Below are positions 47,031 to 55,964 of a DNA stretch of 64,000 nt, one piece after another (position 1 is the first letter of the stretch; each line of letters opens with the position of its first letter). This stretch comes from Solimonas aquatica. Lineage in GTDB: Bacteria > Pseudomonadota > Gammaproteobacteria > Nevskiales > Nevskiaceae. The stretch is from the NCBI RefSeq assembly GCF_900111015.1, contig NZ_FOFS01000004.1, positions 1 to 64,000 of the forward strand, read 5' to 3'. A program made the position numbers and the translations under genes. Under the pieces are notes generated by a model, which did no database searches, was not told the DNA's origin, and saw nothing but the letters and a program-made list of their open reading frames with translations.

Positions 47031-47935
47031 GTGCCACCTCCCTCCAGACGCACCTGCACGCGCTCACCGATCACGCGCACCGCATGGCTACACAGCTGCA
47101 CTTCGCTGGCGGTCAGACACTCGCCGCTGTCCAGCAGGTATTCGAAACCGTGGTAGGGACAGCGGATCACGCCTTCGCGCACCTCGCCCATATCCAGCGG
47201 CATGCCCAGATGCGCACAGCGGTTGTCGAAACAGCTCACCGCATCACCCTGCCGCGACAGCAGCAGCGAGCGGCCCTTGAGCGTGCGTTCCAGCACGCCG
47301 CGCTCGGGAATCTCGGTCAGCAGCGCCAGATCCTGCCAGCCACCCTTGGCGTTGAGCGCAAACGGACTGATGTAATGCACGGCAGGGTTGTCGGGGCTGG
47401 CGCAGGCATCCTGGCCACGGCTCACCTGCCGGATGTGCTGGATCTCCGGGCAGTGTTCGCGCAGCGCCTTCTCCACGCCCTGGCTCAGGGTGGTGCTGGA
47501 GGCCGGGCAGCTGTGACAGGCGCCGGTGAGGCGGATCTCCACGGTGTCCGGTGCCTTCACCGCCACCAGTTCCACGCCGCCGCCGTGCGCCGCCATGTAG
47601 GGCTGCACGTCTTCGAGCGCCTTGCGCACCCGCGCCTCCAGCGGTTCGCGCACCAGGCCATGATGCAGCAGCACCGCCCAGATCAGCGGCTCGCCCAGCG
47701 CCTCGCGCAGCGCGGTCGCGGCCGCCGGCTCCTGCTTGAGACGGCGGATCAGCCGGCGCAGCGCTTCCTTGTGCAAGGCCTCGATCGCCTGCTTGAGCGC
47801 CTGCACGCCGGCCTGCTGCGCAGGCTCCCAGCCGGCGACCACCGCCTCCAGACGCGCGATGTCCTGCACCAGAGCGTCGAGCTCGCGCTCGCCGGCTCCG
47901 GATGCTTCGCCCTGCGCTTGCGGCGTGGCGTTCAC
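47027..47935 (-). CDS. NifU-domain/Rieske fusion protein
   Basis: The 302-residue protein joins a C-terminal-type NifU domain (CxxC in TGACHSCPASSTTL, near residue 165) to a Rieske 2Fe-2S domain with ligands in CAHLGMP and CPYHGFEYLL near the end. An Ala/Arg-rich helical region of about 110 residues precedes them. It could carry a cluster or electrons for the hydrogenase. The start is GTG at 47935, eight bases after the stop of the 74-residue gene; a longer frame upstream overlaps it and is unsupported. Confidence 0.85.
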   Translation of the reverse strand: MNATPQAQGEASGAGERELDALVQDIARLEAVVAGWEPAQQAGVQALKQAIEALHKEALRRLIRRLKQEPAAATALREALGEPLIWAVLLHHGLVREPLEARVRKALEDVQPYMAAHGGGVELVAVKAPDTVEIRLTGACHSCPASSTTLSQGVEKALREHCPEIQHIRQVSRGQDACASPDNPAVHYISPFALNAKGGWQDLALLTEIPERGVLERTLKGRSLLLSRQGDAVSCFDNRCAHLGMPLDMGEVREGVIRCPYHGFEYLLDSGECLTASEVQLCSHAVRVIGERVQVRLEGGGT

Positions 47936-47943
47936 GGCCGGCC

Positions 47944-48168
47944 TCAGGCGTACTTCAGATCGCGGAACAGCCAGGGCTGCAGCGCGCCGGCGGCCACCGC
48001 GCTGCACAGCACCACCAGCCAGATCGGCAGGCCCAGCGCGCCCAGCAGCAGCACCGCCAGCAGGCTCAGGGCAAAACCGATCAGCCACTGCCGCAGCACC
48101 GCGCGTGGCTCGCGAAACAGCTTGCCGCGCAAGAACAGCCGCAGCGAGTTCAGGAACATGTCGATCAT
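47944..48168 (-). CDS. Short membrane protein (74 residues)
   Basis: The 74-residue protein has an amphipathic basic N-terminus (MIDMFLNSLRLFLRGKLFREP) and two hydrophobic spans (about residues 28-42 and 46-64), ending FRDLKYA. I recognise no family. The next membrane gene ends 15 bases upstream, and the NifU-Rieske gene starts 8 bases downstream. This suggests a membrane anchor for the iron-sulfur protein or the hydrogenase. Confidence 0.7.
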   Translation of the reverse strand: MIDMFLNSLRLFLRGKLFREPRAVLRQWLIGFALSLLAVLLLGALGLPIWLVVLCSAVAAGALQPWLFRDLKYA

Positions 48169-48183
48169 GGCAGCAGACTCCGC

Positions 48184-48411
48184 TCAGACCAGCTTCAGAA
48201 TCAGCAGACCCAGCAGCACGCCAGGCACCGCCGCCACCGGGCCGAACAGCGCGCCCATCAGCGCCGCCAGCTCCTTGCCCAGCGCCGAAGCGCCCAGGCG
48301 CAGGCCCATCAGCGCACCACCGGCGATGGCCAGCACAAAGGCCAGCAGGGTCCACACCAGGATGCTGCCGAGCGCCAGAGGCTCGCTACCCAGCTGCTGC
48401 AGAATCGCCAT
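48184..48411 (-). CDS. Short membrane protein (75 residues)
   Basis: The 75-residue protein has two spans (about residues 15-36 and 51-74; GSILVWTLLAFVLAIAGGAL and AAVPGVLLGLLILKLV) separated by a short loop. No known family. It lies between the TPR gene (35 bases away) and the 74-residue membrane protein; the two short membrane proteins probably act together. Confidence 0.7.
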   Translation of the reverse strand: MAILQQLGSEPLALGSILVWTLLAFVLAIAGGALMGLRLGASALGKELAALMGALFGPVAAVPGVLLGLLILKLV

Positions 48412-48446
48412 GTTCTCTCTCCTCGCTGTTTTGGCTTTGTAATGAT

Positions 48447-49418
48447 TCAGTCCGCGCCGCCCAGCTCGGTGTCGATATCGGCCAGGGCCTCCTCGACCAC
48501 GGCAACGGCGTCCTCCCGCGACAGGCGCGCGAAGATTTCGCCCGCCTCTTCGTAGAGCTTGCGCGCACTGCGCAGCGCGGACGCGCGGCCGGACTCGGCC
48601 TGCTGCGGGTCCTGCGGCAGATTGCGCAGCACATTGGCCTTGTTGGCGAGGGTGTTGGCGTATTCCAGCGGCGTGTCGCTGGCGTTGCGCACCTTCAGGG
48701 CTTCGTCGTAGGCACTCAGCGCACGCAGCCGGTTGTCCAGCGGATGCCCGCTGCGCGCGTACTGCAGCGCGTTGCCGAGGTTGTTCTGGATCATCGCGTA
48801 CTCGCTGGGATGATCGATCAAATTCACCACCTTGAGCACTTCCTCGAAGGACTGCACCGCCAGCGCCTCGCGCATCGGCGCGCGCTCGTCGCTGACCGGA
48901 ATGGCCAGATAGGCGACAGCGAGGTTGTTGTGCAGAATCGCGTATTCCTGCGCGTATTGCTCACGGTTGAAGACGCGCAGCGCGCGGTGGTAGCTGGCGA
49001 TCGCGTCCTGGATGCGCGCCACCCCCTGCCCTGCGAGGCCTTGCAGGCACAGTCCATGATTCAGATGCAGCTCCGCCTCTTCGGCCGGCAGCCGGGCCGC
49101 CTGCAGCCGCGGCAAGGCCGCTTCGTAGCAGGCGCAGGCCTCGCGCAGTGCCTGTCGCCCGCCTTCCGGCAGGGCCTGCAAGGCGGTGCCCAGACGTGCC
49201 TGGATGCGGGCGTGCAGCAAGGCGCCTTCGTCGAGTAGGGAGAGCGCGCGCCGGTACAGCTCGACCGCGCGTTGCAGATCTTCCAGCTGGCGCGGCCGGC
49301 TCTGCATGCCCATGGCGATCTCCATGAGCATCTCGGCCTTTTCCGATGCGCTGACTTCGGCTGATTCCGCCGCCCGAAGAGCGACCTCGTACTGGGTCTC
49401 GGATAAAACCTGTCCCAT
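48447..49418 (-). CDS. TPR-like protein of the hydrogenase cluster
   Basis: The 323-residue protein has about five tetratricopeptide-like helical repeats (AVELYRRALSLLDEGALLHAR, EYAILHNNLAVAYLAIPVS, SEYAMIQNNLGNALQYAR, LEYANTLANKANVLRNL). No signal or membrane segment is visible. A TPR protein of this kind is a recurring but uncharacterised neighbour of NHL and Rieske/NifU genes in oxygen-insensitive hydrogenase clusters. It is the first gene of the string, with a comparatively AT-rich upstream region that should hold the promoter. Confidence 0.8.
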   Translation of the reverse strand: MGQVLSETQYEVALRAAESAEVSASEKAEMLMEIAMGMQSRPRQLEDLQRAVELYRRALSLLDEGALLHARIQARLGTALQALPEGGRQALREACACYEAALPRLQAARLPAEEAELHLNHGLCLQGLAGQGVARIQDAIASYHRALRVFNREQYAQEYAILHNNLAVAYLAIPVSDERAPMREALAVQSFEEVLKVVNLIDHPSEYAMIQNNLGNALQYARSGHPLDNRLRALSAYDEALKVRNASDTPLEYANTLANKANVLRNLPQDPQQAESGRASALRSARKLYEEAGEIFARLSREDAVAVVEEALADIDTELGGAD

Positions 49419-49583
49419 CCGCTCCTCCCGCGCCCCATGGCTGCGACAGCGCTCTCCAGGGGGTGTCTTGATTTATGGGCGAAGGCTACGCGGCCTGTAT
49501 CGTAAACGTCAATCAAAATTTCATTGTGAAAACTTTGTTTGCACTTTTAGCGAATAAGCGGGCAAAAAAACGACGGACAGCAG
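49419..49583 (-). promoter_or_regulatory. AT-rich leader upstream of the hydrogenase-assembly operon
   Basis: This interval between the TPR gene and the ferredoxin terminator is clearly less GC-rich than its surroundings (49495-49560). It is the likely promoter for the 13-kb minus-strand string. I looked for a GG-N10-GC sigma-54 element, as used by HoxA/HupR systems, and found none I could defend. Confidence 0.35.
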
Positions 49584-49616
49584 AAAAAACCGCCGTGACC
49601 CGGTGGCCACGGCGGT
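49584..49616 (-). terminator. Intrinsic terminator after the ferredoxin gene
   Basis: On the minus strand a CCGCCGTG...CACGGCGG stem is followed by six T (A-run 49584-49589), separating the ferredoxin gene from the hydrogenase-assembly operon. Confidence 0.9.
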
Positions 49617-49666
49617 GTTCTGGAAAGCAGGGAAACGGCGCGCGGTGCCGGCGCGCCTGACTGTTC

Positions 49667-49987
49667 TTAGAACTGTCTTTCGGGCGTGCGCAGGATCAGA
49701 CCGTCCAGCTCGGGACCGATCTGGATCTGGCAGGTGAGACGGCTGTTGGCTTTCACCTCCAGCGCACCTTCCAGCATCATCGCCTCGTCTTCGCTGGGCG
49801 GCTTGAGCTTGCCCTGCCAGCGCTCGTCAACATAGGCATGGCAGGTGGCGCAGGTGCAGCAGCCGCCACAGTCACCGACGATGCCGGGAATCAGATTGTC
49901 CACGGCGGCCTGCATCACGGTCTTGCCGTCCTCTGCCTCGATGACGCGCTCACTGCCGTTGTGCGCGATGAAAACGATTTTGGTCAT
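49667..49987 (-). CDS. 2Fe-2S ferredoxin, adrenodoxin/putidaredoxin type
   Basis: The 106-residue soluble ferredoxin has ligands in VGDCGGCCTCATCHAY with the fourth Cys in NSRLTCQIQIG. The MTKIVFIAHNGSERVIEAEDGKTVMQAA start and DELRTPERQF-like tail fit the P450-redox/putidaredoxin group. No P450 or ferredoxin reductase is near; its own terminator argues that it is a separate unit, although it could serve the hydrogenase Rieske protein. Confidence 0.93.
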   Translation of the reverse strand: MTKIVFIAHNGSERVIEAEDGKTVMQAAVDNLIPGIVGDCGGCCTCATCHAYVDERWQGKLKPPSEDEAMMLEGALEVKANSRLTCQIQIGPELDGLILRTPERQF

Positions 49988-50089
49988 GGCTAATCAAATC
50001 CGGCCTCACGCCGGACACAGTCATTGCGGTTGGAAGACTGCGCATTGTAAGTCAGCACGCGCTGCAGGCACGAGCGCCGATACAGCGGC

Positions 50090-51520
50090 TCAGAGACTTG
50101 CGTAGAGCGCGCGATACTGGCGTGCCGAGGCGGCCCAGGAGCAGTCGCGGCTCATGAGCAGGCGCCGCAGGGCCTGCGCGGTATCGGCCTCGCGCAGCAG
50201 CTGCAGGCCGCGCTGCACGCCGTAGCTCAGGCCGGCGCCGTCGGCGTCGCGAAACTGCACACCGCCCGCGCGCTGCGACTGCAAGGTCTCCGCCGTGGTA
50301 TCGACCACAGTGTCGATCAGGCCGCCGGTGGCGCGCACCACCGGCACCGTGCCGTAGCGCTGCGCGTAGAGCTGATTGAGTCCGCAGGGTTCAAAGCGAG
50401 AGGGCATCAGCAGCAGATCGCCGCCGGCGTAGAGCTGGTGCGCCAGCGTCTCGTCATAGCCGATGCGCACCGCCACCTGCCCCGCCGGCGCGCGCGCCGC
50501 CCAGGCGCGCAGCGCGTCCTGCAGCGCGGCATCGCCGGCGCCCAGCAAGGCCAGCTGCGCGCCGCTGGCCAGCAGCGCCGCGCCCGCCGCCAGAATCAGG
50601 TCCGCGCCCTTCTGCTCGGTGAGCCGGCCGATGAACACCAGCAGCGGTGCATCATTCCCGGCCAGTCCCAGCTGCGCCTGCAGCGCGCGCTTGTTGGCGC
50701 GCTTGCCGGCCGCCACGCTGGCCAGGCTGTAGCGCTGCGCCAGCAAGGGATCGGTGCCCGGATCCCAGACCTGCGTGTCGATGCCGTTGACGATGCCGTG
50801 CAACACGCCGCGCCGCCATTGCAGCACGCCTTCCAGGCCGCAGCCGAATTCGGCGCCGAGAATCTCCTGCGCATAGCTCGGACTCACCGTGCTCAAGGCG
50901 TCTGCATAGACCAGACCCGCCTTGGCGAAGGACCACTGCCCCCAGAACTCCAGGCCCTGCGGCGTCCACCAGCGCCAGGGCAGCTGCAGGGCCTCGTACT
51001 GCGCGCGCGGGAACAAACCTTGATACGCGAGATTGTGGATGGTGTAGAGCAGGCGCGGTCGCTGCAGCTGCTCGTGCAGCCAGGCGGCGGCCAGGCCTGC
51101 CTGCCAGTCGTGCAGATGGGCGAGCTGCGGCGTGAACTCCGGATCCAGACCGGTGGCCAGGCGCGCGACCATTTCGCTGAAGCAGGCGAAGCGCTCGGCG
51201 TTGTCGCTGAACTCGCGGCCCTGGGCATCGCGATACGGATCGCCCTCGCGCTCATACAGCGCTGCGCACTGCACCAGATACAGCGGCAGGCCGGAGTCGA
51301 GCCGACCGCGCAGCAGCTGCAGCGTACGGCCGCGTATCGCGACCGTGGCCAGCGTGTGCAGCTCCCGGCACTTCGCGGCCAGACCGCGATACGCCGGCAG
51401 GATCACGCGCGCATCGTCGCCCTGCGCACGTTGCGCCAGCGGCAGCGCACCCACGACATCGGCCAGGCCGCCGGTTTTCACCAGCGGCACGCACTCGGAA
51501 GCGGCGTGCAGGATTTTCAT
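50090..51520 (-). CDS. glgA: Glycogen synthase
   Basis: GlgA (GT5) adds glucose from ADP-glucose to glycogen. The 476 residues show the N-terminal [13 protein letters not shown] site, [25 protein letters not shown] and the C-terminal [16 protein letters not shown] segment with the catalytic Glu. I chose the ATG giving [13 protein letters not shown]; another ATG lies two codons upstream. The gene is divergent from glgC. Confidence 0.96.
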   Translation of the reverse strand: MKILHAASECVPLVKTGGLADVVGALPLAQRAQGDDARVILPAYRGLAAKCRELHTLATVAIRGRTLQLLRGRLDSGLPLYLVQCAALYEREGDPYRDAQGREFSDNAERFACFSEMVARLATGLDPEFTPQLAHLHDWQAGLAAAWLHEQLQRPRLLYTIHNLAYQGLFPRAQYEALQLPWRWWTPQGLEFWGQWSFAKAGLVYADALSTVSPSYAQEILGAEFGCGLEGVLQWRRGVLHGIVNGIDTQVWDPGTDPLLAQRYSLASVAAGKRANKRALQAQLGLAGNDAPLLVFIGRLTEQKGADLILAAGAALLASGAQLALLGAGDAALQDALRAWAARAPAGQVAVRIGYDETLAHQLYAGGDLLLMPSRFEPCGLNQLYAQRYGTVPVVRATGGLIDTVVDTTAETLQSQRAGGVQFRDADGAGLSYGVQRGLQLLREADTAQALRRLLMSRDCSWAASARQYRALYASL

Positions 51521-51547
51521 CGGCATGAAATGTGTATGGTCAATTTT

Positions 51548-51575
51548 GGGGCAAGGACAGGCATGACCTTGTCCC
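51548..51575. promoter_or_regulatory. Dyad in the glgA-glgC divergent interval
   Basis: GGGGCAAGG (51548-51556) and CCTTGTCCC (51567-51575) form an imperfect dyad near the glgA start. It may be an operator or a 5' hairpin of the glgA messenger; no regulator can be named. Confidence 0.3.
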
Positions 51576-51664
51576 AGGGAAGATGAAGCAAGTTTAAGAT
51601 CAACACGAAAAGATCACGACCGCCGGGCACGAGCCGGTGGCGACACAGCGAGAAAGAGAGAAAC

Positions 51665-52918
51665 ATGACTGCAGGTGATACCCGATTCGTCAGCCGCCTC
51701 ACGCGCGAAACCCTGGCGCTGGTGATGGCCGGCGGACGCGGTTCGCGTCTGATGCAATTGACCAGCGCCCGCGCCAAGCCGGCGGTGCCCTTCGGCGGCA
51801 AGTTCCGCATCATCGACTTCACCCTCTCCAACTGCATCAACAGCGGCATCCGCCGCATCGGCGTGCTCACGCAATACAAGAGCCAGTCGCTGATCCGGCC
51901 CTTGCAGACCGGTTGGAGTTTCTTGCGCGGCCAGTTCGGCGAGTTCGTGGAACTGCTGCCCGCCGAGCAGCGCTCGGAAATCGCCTCCTGGTATTCCGGC
52001 ACCGCCGATGCGGTGTATCAGAACCTGGAGTTCATCAAGGAGCATCAGCCGGCCTATGTGCTGGTGCTGGCCGGCGATCACGTCTACAAGATGGACTACG
52101 GCCGCATGCTGGCGCATCACGCCAGCACCGGCGCCATGCTCACCGTCGGCTGCCTGGAAGTGCCGCTGGACGAGGCGCGCAGCTTCGGCGTGATGCAGAT
52201 CGACAACAGCACGCGGGTGCTGCGCTTCGATGAAAAGCCCAAGCATCCCGAGCCGCTTCCCGGCAAGCCGGACCGCGCCCTGGCCAGCATGGGCATCTAT
52301 GTCTTCGACGCGCTGTTCCTGCTGCGCCGCCTGATGGCCGATGCCGGCGTGGCCGAATCCAGCCACGACTTCGGCAAGGACATCGTGCCCAATGCCATCA
52401 AGGAAGGCTCGGTGTACGCCTATCCCTTCACCGATCTCTACGACAGCCGCAAGCAGGGCTACTGGCGCGACGTCGGCACCATCGATGCCTACTGGCAGGC
52501 CAATCTGGAACTGGTGGACGTGCAGCCCGAACTCAATCTCTACGACAACGACTGGCCGATCTGGACGCATCAGCTGCAGGCGCCGCCGGCGAAGTTCGTG
52601 TTCGATGAACCCAACCGTCGCGGCAGCGCCATCGACTCCATGGTCGCCGGCGGCTGCATCGTCTCCGGCGCGCAGGTGATCCGCAGCGTGCTGTTCTCCA
52701 ATGTGCGCGTGGAGTCCGGCAGCCATGTCGAGAAGACCCTGCTGCTGCCCAATGTCACCGTCGGCCGCAACTGCCGCATCCGCAATGCCATCATCGATGA
52801 AGGCTGCGTGATTCCCGACGACACCGTGATCGGCGAAAACCCCGAGCGCGACCGCAAGCTGTTCCACCTGAGCGAGGGCGGCGTCACCCTGGTCACGCGT
52901 GAGATGCTGCTGAGCTGA
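51665..52918 (+). CDS. glgC: ADP-glucose pyrophosphorylase
   Basis: GlgC makes ADP-glucose, the regulated step of glycogen synthesis. The 417 residues have the nucleotide-binding start [17 protein letters not shown], allosteric-region residues [18 protein letters not shown], the [13 protein letters not shown] catalytic region, SMGIYVFDA and the C-terminal beta-helix ([20 protein letters not shown]). GlgB follows by 43 bases. Confidence 0.97.
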   Translation: MTAGDTRFVSRLTRETLALVMAGGRGSRLMQLTSARAKPAVPFGGKFRIIDFTLSNCINSGIRRIGVLTQYKSQSLIRPLQTGWSFLRGQFGEFVELLPAEQRSEIASWYSGTADAVYQNLEFIKEHQPAYVLVLAGDHVYKMDYGRMLAHHASTGAMLTVGCLEVPLDEARSFGVMQIDNSTRVLRFDEKPKHPEPLPGKPDRALASMGIYVFDALFLLRRLMADAGVAESSHDFGKDIVPNAIKEGSVYAYPFTDLYDSRKQGYWRDVGTIDAYWQANLELVDVQPELNLYDNDWPIWTHQLQAPPAKFVFDEPNRRGSAIDSMVAGGCIVSGAQVIRSVLFSNVRVESGSHVEKTLLLPNVTVGRNCRIRNAIIDEGCVIPDDTVIGENPERDRKLFHLSEGGVTLVTREMLLS

Positions 52919-52961
52919 AGTCCCGTCCGGCCCGCTGGCACTCCTTCATCACAAGGCTCCC

Positions 52962-55157
52962 ATGCCCGTTCCGCATTCCGCGTCGCTGCCTGACGATATC
53001 GCCCATGCGCTGGCCGAGGGTCGCTGCGAGGATCCCTTCGCCTGGCTGGGCCCGCATGGTCGCGGCCAGGCCCGGGTGATCCGCGCCTATCTGCCTTCGG
53101 CACGCGCGGTGGAGGTCATCGCGCACCACAGCGATCTGGTGCTCGCCAAGCTGGCGCCGCAACAGCTGGACGGTCTCTACGCCGGCGCGGTGCCGGGCGA
53201 TGCGCCGTATCGTCTGCGCATCCACTGGCCGGAGGCGATCCAGGAAACCGAGGACCCCTACAGCTACGGTCTGCTGCTGGGCGATCTGGATCTGCATCTG
53301 TTCAACGAAGGCCGCCACTACCGGCTCGGACACTGCCTGGGCGCGCAGCTGCTGCGCATCGGCGAGGTGCCGGGCGTGCGCTTCGCGGTCTGGGCGCCGA
53401 ATGCCCGGCGCGTGTCGGTGATCGGCGACTTCAACAGCTGGGACGGGCGTCGCCATCCGATGCGCCGGCGCGGCGACTCCGGCGTCTGGGAGCTGTTCAT
53501 CCCGCGCCTGAGCGCAGGCTGCCTCTATCAATACGAGATCCGCGGCGCGCAGGGCCTGCTGCCGCGCAAGGCCGATCCGCTGGCGCGGCAGGCCGAGGCC
53601 GCGCCCGGCTGCGCCTCGGTGGTCGCGGGCAACCAGGATTACGACTGGCAGGACCAGGATTATCTGGCGCAGCGCGCGCAGCGCCAGAGCGCGCAGGCGC
53701 CGATCAGCATCTACGAGCTGCACGCCGCCTCCTGGCGCCGCCGCTGGGATCCGGGCCGGCCTTCGCTGCAATGGGACGAGCTGGGCGATCAGCTGATTCC
53801 CTATGTGCAGCAGCTGGGCTTCACGCATATCGAGCTGCTGCCGGTGATGGCGCATCCTTTCGGCGGCTCCTGGGGCTATCAGCCCCTGGGGCTGTTCGCG
53901 CCACAGGCCAGCTTCGGCGAGCCGGAGGCCTTCAAGCGTTTCGTGGACCGCTGCCATCAGGCCGGCCTCGGCGTGATTCTCGACTGGGTGCCCGCGCATT
54001 TCCCCACCGATGCGCATGGCCTGGCGCGCTTCGACGGCACCGCGCTCTACGAGCACGAAGACCCGCGCGAAGGTTTTCATCAGGACTGGAACACCCTGAT
54101 CTACAACCTCGGCCGTCGCGAGGTGATGGGCTTCATGATCGCCAGCGCCCTGCACTGGCTGCAGGAGTACCACATCGACGGTCTGCGCGTGGACGCCGTG
54201 GCCTCCATGCTCTACCGCGATTACTCGCGCAAGTCCGGCGAGTGGGTGCCCAATCAATACGGCGGCCGCGAGAACCTGGAGAACGTGGCCTTTCTGCGCG
54301 AACTCAATCGCGTGGTGCGGCAGCGCTGTCCGGGCGCGATCATGATCGCCGAGGAATCCACGGCCTGGCCGGGCGTATCCAACGATATCGAGCACGGCGG
54401 CCTGGGCTTTCACTACAAGTGGAACATGGGCTGGATGCACGACAGCCTGCGCTACGCACAGCGTGATCCGGTGCATCGCCGCCATCATCACCGCGATCTC
54501 AGCTTCAGCCTGCTCTACGCCTTCTCCGAAAGATTCGTGCTGCCGCTCTCGCACGATGAGGTGGTGCACGGCAAGGGTTCGCTGATCAACAAGATGAGCG
54601 GCGATGAATGGCAGCGCTTTGCCAATCTGCGCACGCTGTTCTGCTGGATGTGGACGCATCCGGGCAAGAAGCTCTTGTTCATGGGCGGTGAGTTTGCGCA
54701 GGCCCGCGAGTGGAATCACGACACGGAGCTGGACTGGCCCTTGCTGGCGCAGGCGCCCAATGCCGGCGTGCAGCGCTTGATTGGCGACTTGAACCGTCTG
54801 TATCGCGAAGAGCCGGGCCTGCATGCACGCGATGCGCAAGGCGATGGTTTCGCCTGGCTCAGCGCCGACGATGCCGCGCACAGCCTGTATGCCTACGCCC
54901 GTTATGCGCAGGACGCACCGGCCATCGTGGTGCTGCTCAACTTCACACCGGTGCCCCGTCCGGGCTATCGCCTGGGCGTGCCGGCGGCGGGCAGCTGGCG
55001 CGAACTGCTCAACAGTGATTCGCAGCATTACGGCGGCAGCAATCTGGGCAATGGCGGGCTGCTGCACAGCGAGGCGGTGCCCAGCCATGGGCAGGCGCAA
55101 TCGCTGGTCCTGAACCTGCCGCCGCTGGCGGCGCTGATTCTGCGGCATGGCAGCTGA
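52962..55157 (+). CDS. glgB: 1,4-alpha-glucan branching enzyme
   Basis: GlgB (GH13) introduces alpha-1,6 branches. The 731-residue protein has N-terminal carbohydrate-binding domains and the catalytic barrel with [26 protein letters not shown] (nucleophile Asp), [11 protein letters not shown] (acid Glu) and [15 protein letters not shown]. The length is usual for the full two-N-domain form. The R3 repeat separates it from glgX. Confidence 0.97.
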   Translation: MPVPHSASLPDDIAHALAEGRCEDPFAWLGPHGRGQARVIRAYLPSARAVEVIAHHSDLVLAKLAPQQLDGLYAGAVPGDAPYRLRIHWPEAIQETEDPYSYGLLLGDLDLHLFNEGRHYRLGHCLGAQLLRIGEVPGVRFAVWAPNARRVSVIGDFNSWDGRRHPMRRRGDSGVWELFIPRLSAGCLYQYEIRGAQGLLPRKADPLARQAEAAPGCASVVAGNQDYDWQDQDYLAQRAQRQSAQAPISIYELHAASWRRRWDPGRPSLQWDELGDQLIPYVQQLGFTHIELLPVMAHPFGGSWGYQPLGLFAPQASFGEPEAFKRFVDRCHQAGLGVILDWVPAHFPTDAHGLARFDGTALYEHEDPREGFHQDWNTLIYNLGRREVMGFMIASALHWLQEYHIDGLRVDAVASMLYRDYSRKSGEWVPNQYGGRENLENVAFLRELNRVVRQRCPGAIMIAEESTAWPGVSNDIEHGGLGFHYKWNMGWMHDSLRYAQRDPVHRRHHHRDLSFSLLYAFSERFVLPLSHDEVVHGKGSLINKMSGDEWQRFANLRTLFCWMWTHPGKKLLFMGGEFAQAREWNHDTELDWPLLAQAPNAGVQRLIGDLNRLYREEPGLHARDAQGDGFAWLSADDAAHSLYAYARYAQDAPAIVVLLNFTPVPRPGYRLGVPAAGSWRELLNSDSQHYGGSNLGNGGLLHSEAVPSHGQAQSLVLNLPPLAALILRHGS

Positions 55158-55206
55158 GATGCAGATGCAGATGCAGATGCCAGACCGTGCCACACGCGCA
55201 GCAATC

Positions 55207-55904
55207 GTAGGGCGGGTTAGGCGCGCCAGCGCCGTAACCCGCCATGGCTTTGCTGTTGCTGCTCGGTGTGATGCTCGATCTGCGCTTGGTTTCGTGCGCC
55301 CTCCGGCGCCCGAGGTACTTCTCTTTGCTCGTGCAAAGAGAAGTACCCAAGAGAAAGCACGCCCTACGCCTCGCATCCGTCGCCGCTGTCGCGGCGCCGG
55401 CAGCCTGCGCTGCTCGCGTGCTCGGGGCCGTTGCAGACGCGCCATCCATGGCGCGGCTGCAACTGAATCGAACTTCCTGTTCGATTCTCCCACTGCGCTC
55501 GCTGCGCTGCTCGGTGCGAGGCAAAGGGGGTTAAAGGCAACAGCAAAGCAGAGCTTCGCGCGCGAAGCTGCTGTGGCTTTTGACTTTGGGGTCCCCGTCT
55601 CTGGCGCTGAGCTGTGCGGCGAGCGCAGGGGAGAGCCGAACAGGAAGTTCGGCTCAGTTGCAGCCACGCCAGGGATGGCGTGTCTGCGACGGCCCCGAGC
55701 ACGTTGCACAGCTCAGGGACCGGCGCAGCCGGCGCCAGAGCCGGGGTGTGCTTTCTCTTGCTTACTTCTCTTTGCACAAGCAAAGAGAAGTAAGTCCGCC
55801 GCCGGAGGGCGGTGGAAGAAGCCAATCAATCGAGAGCCAAACCCAGCAGCAAACAACAAAGCCAAAGCGGCGGGTTACGGCGCTGCGCGCCTAACCTGCC
55901 CTAC
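55207..55904. repeat. Dispersed REP-doublet repeat, copy R3 (inverted relative to R2)
   Basis: The copy is bounded by opposing REP hairpins (GTAGGGCGGGTTAGGCGC at 55207-55243 and its complement at 55869-55904). Palindromes CTTCTCTTTGC/GCAAAGAGAAG are at 55318-55343 and 55775-55800. Between them the sequence is the reverse complement of R2 over most of its length, including stems built on GTTCGATT and GCCATCCATGGC. It fills the 55158-55964 gap between glgB and glgX. I call no gene in it. Confidence 0.9.
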
Positions 55905-55964
55905 GGTTGGCGTCATGGTTGACGCTAGCTTTGCGCGCAGCGTCAGCATCGGAGGCCACGCGCC

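Noticed and set aside
49667-49987. Including the ferredoxin in the hydrogenase operon
   Set aside because: A strong terminator lies between it and the TPR gene.
52893-55709. A 938-codon minus-strand frame opposite glgB and R3
   Set aside because: Antisense to a full-length GH13 enzyme and running into the repeat; no coding signature.
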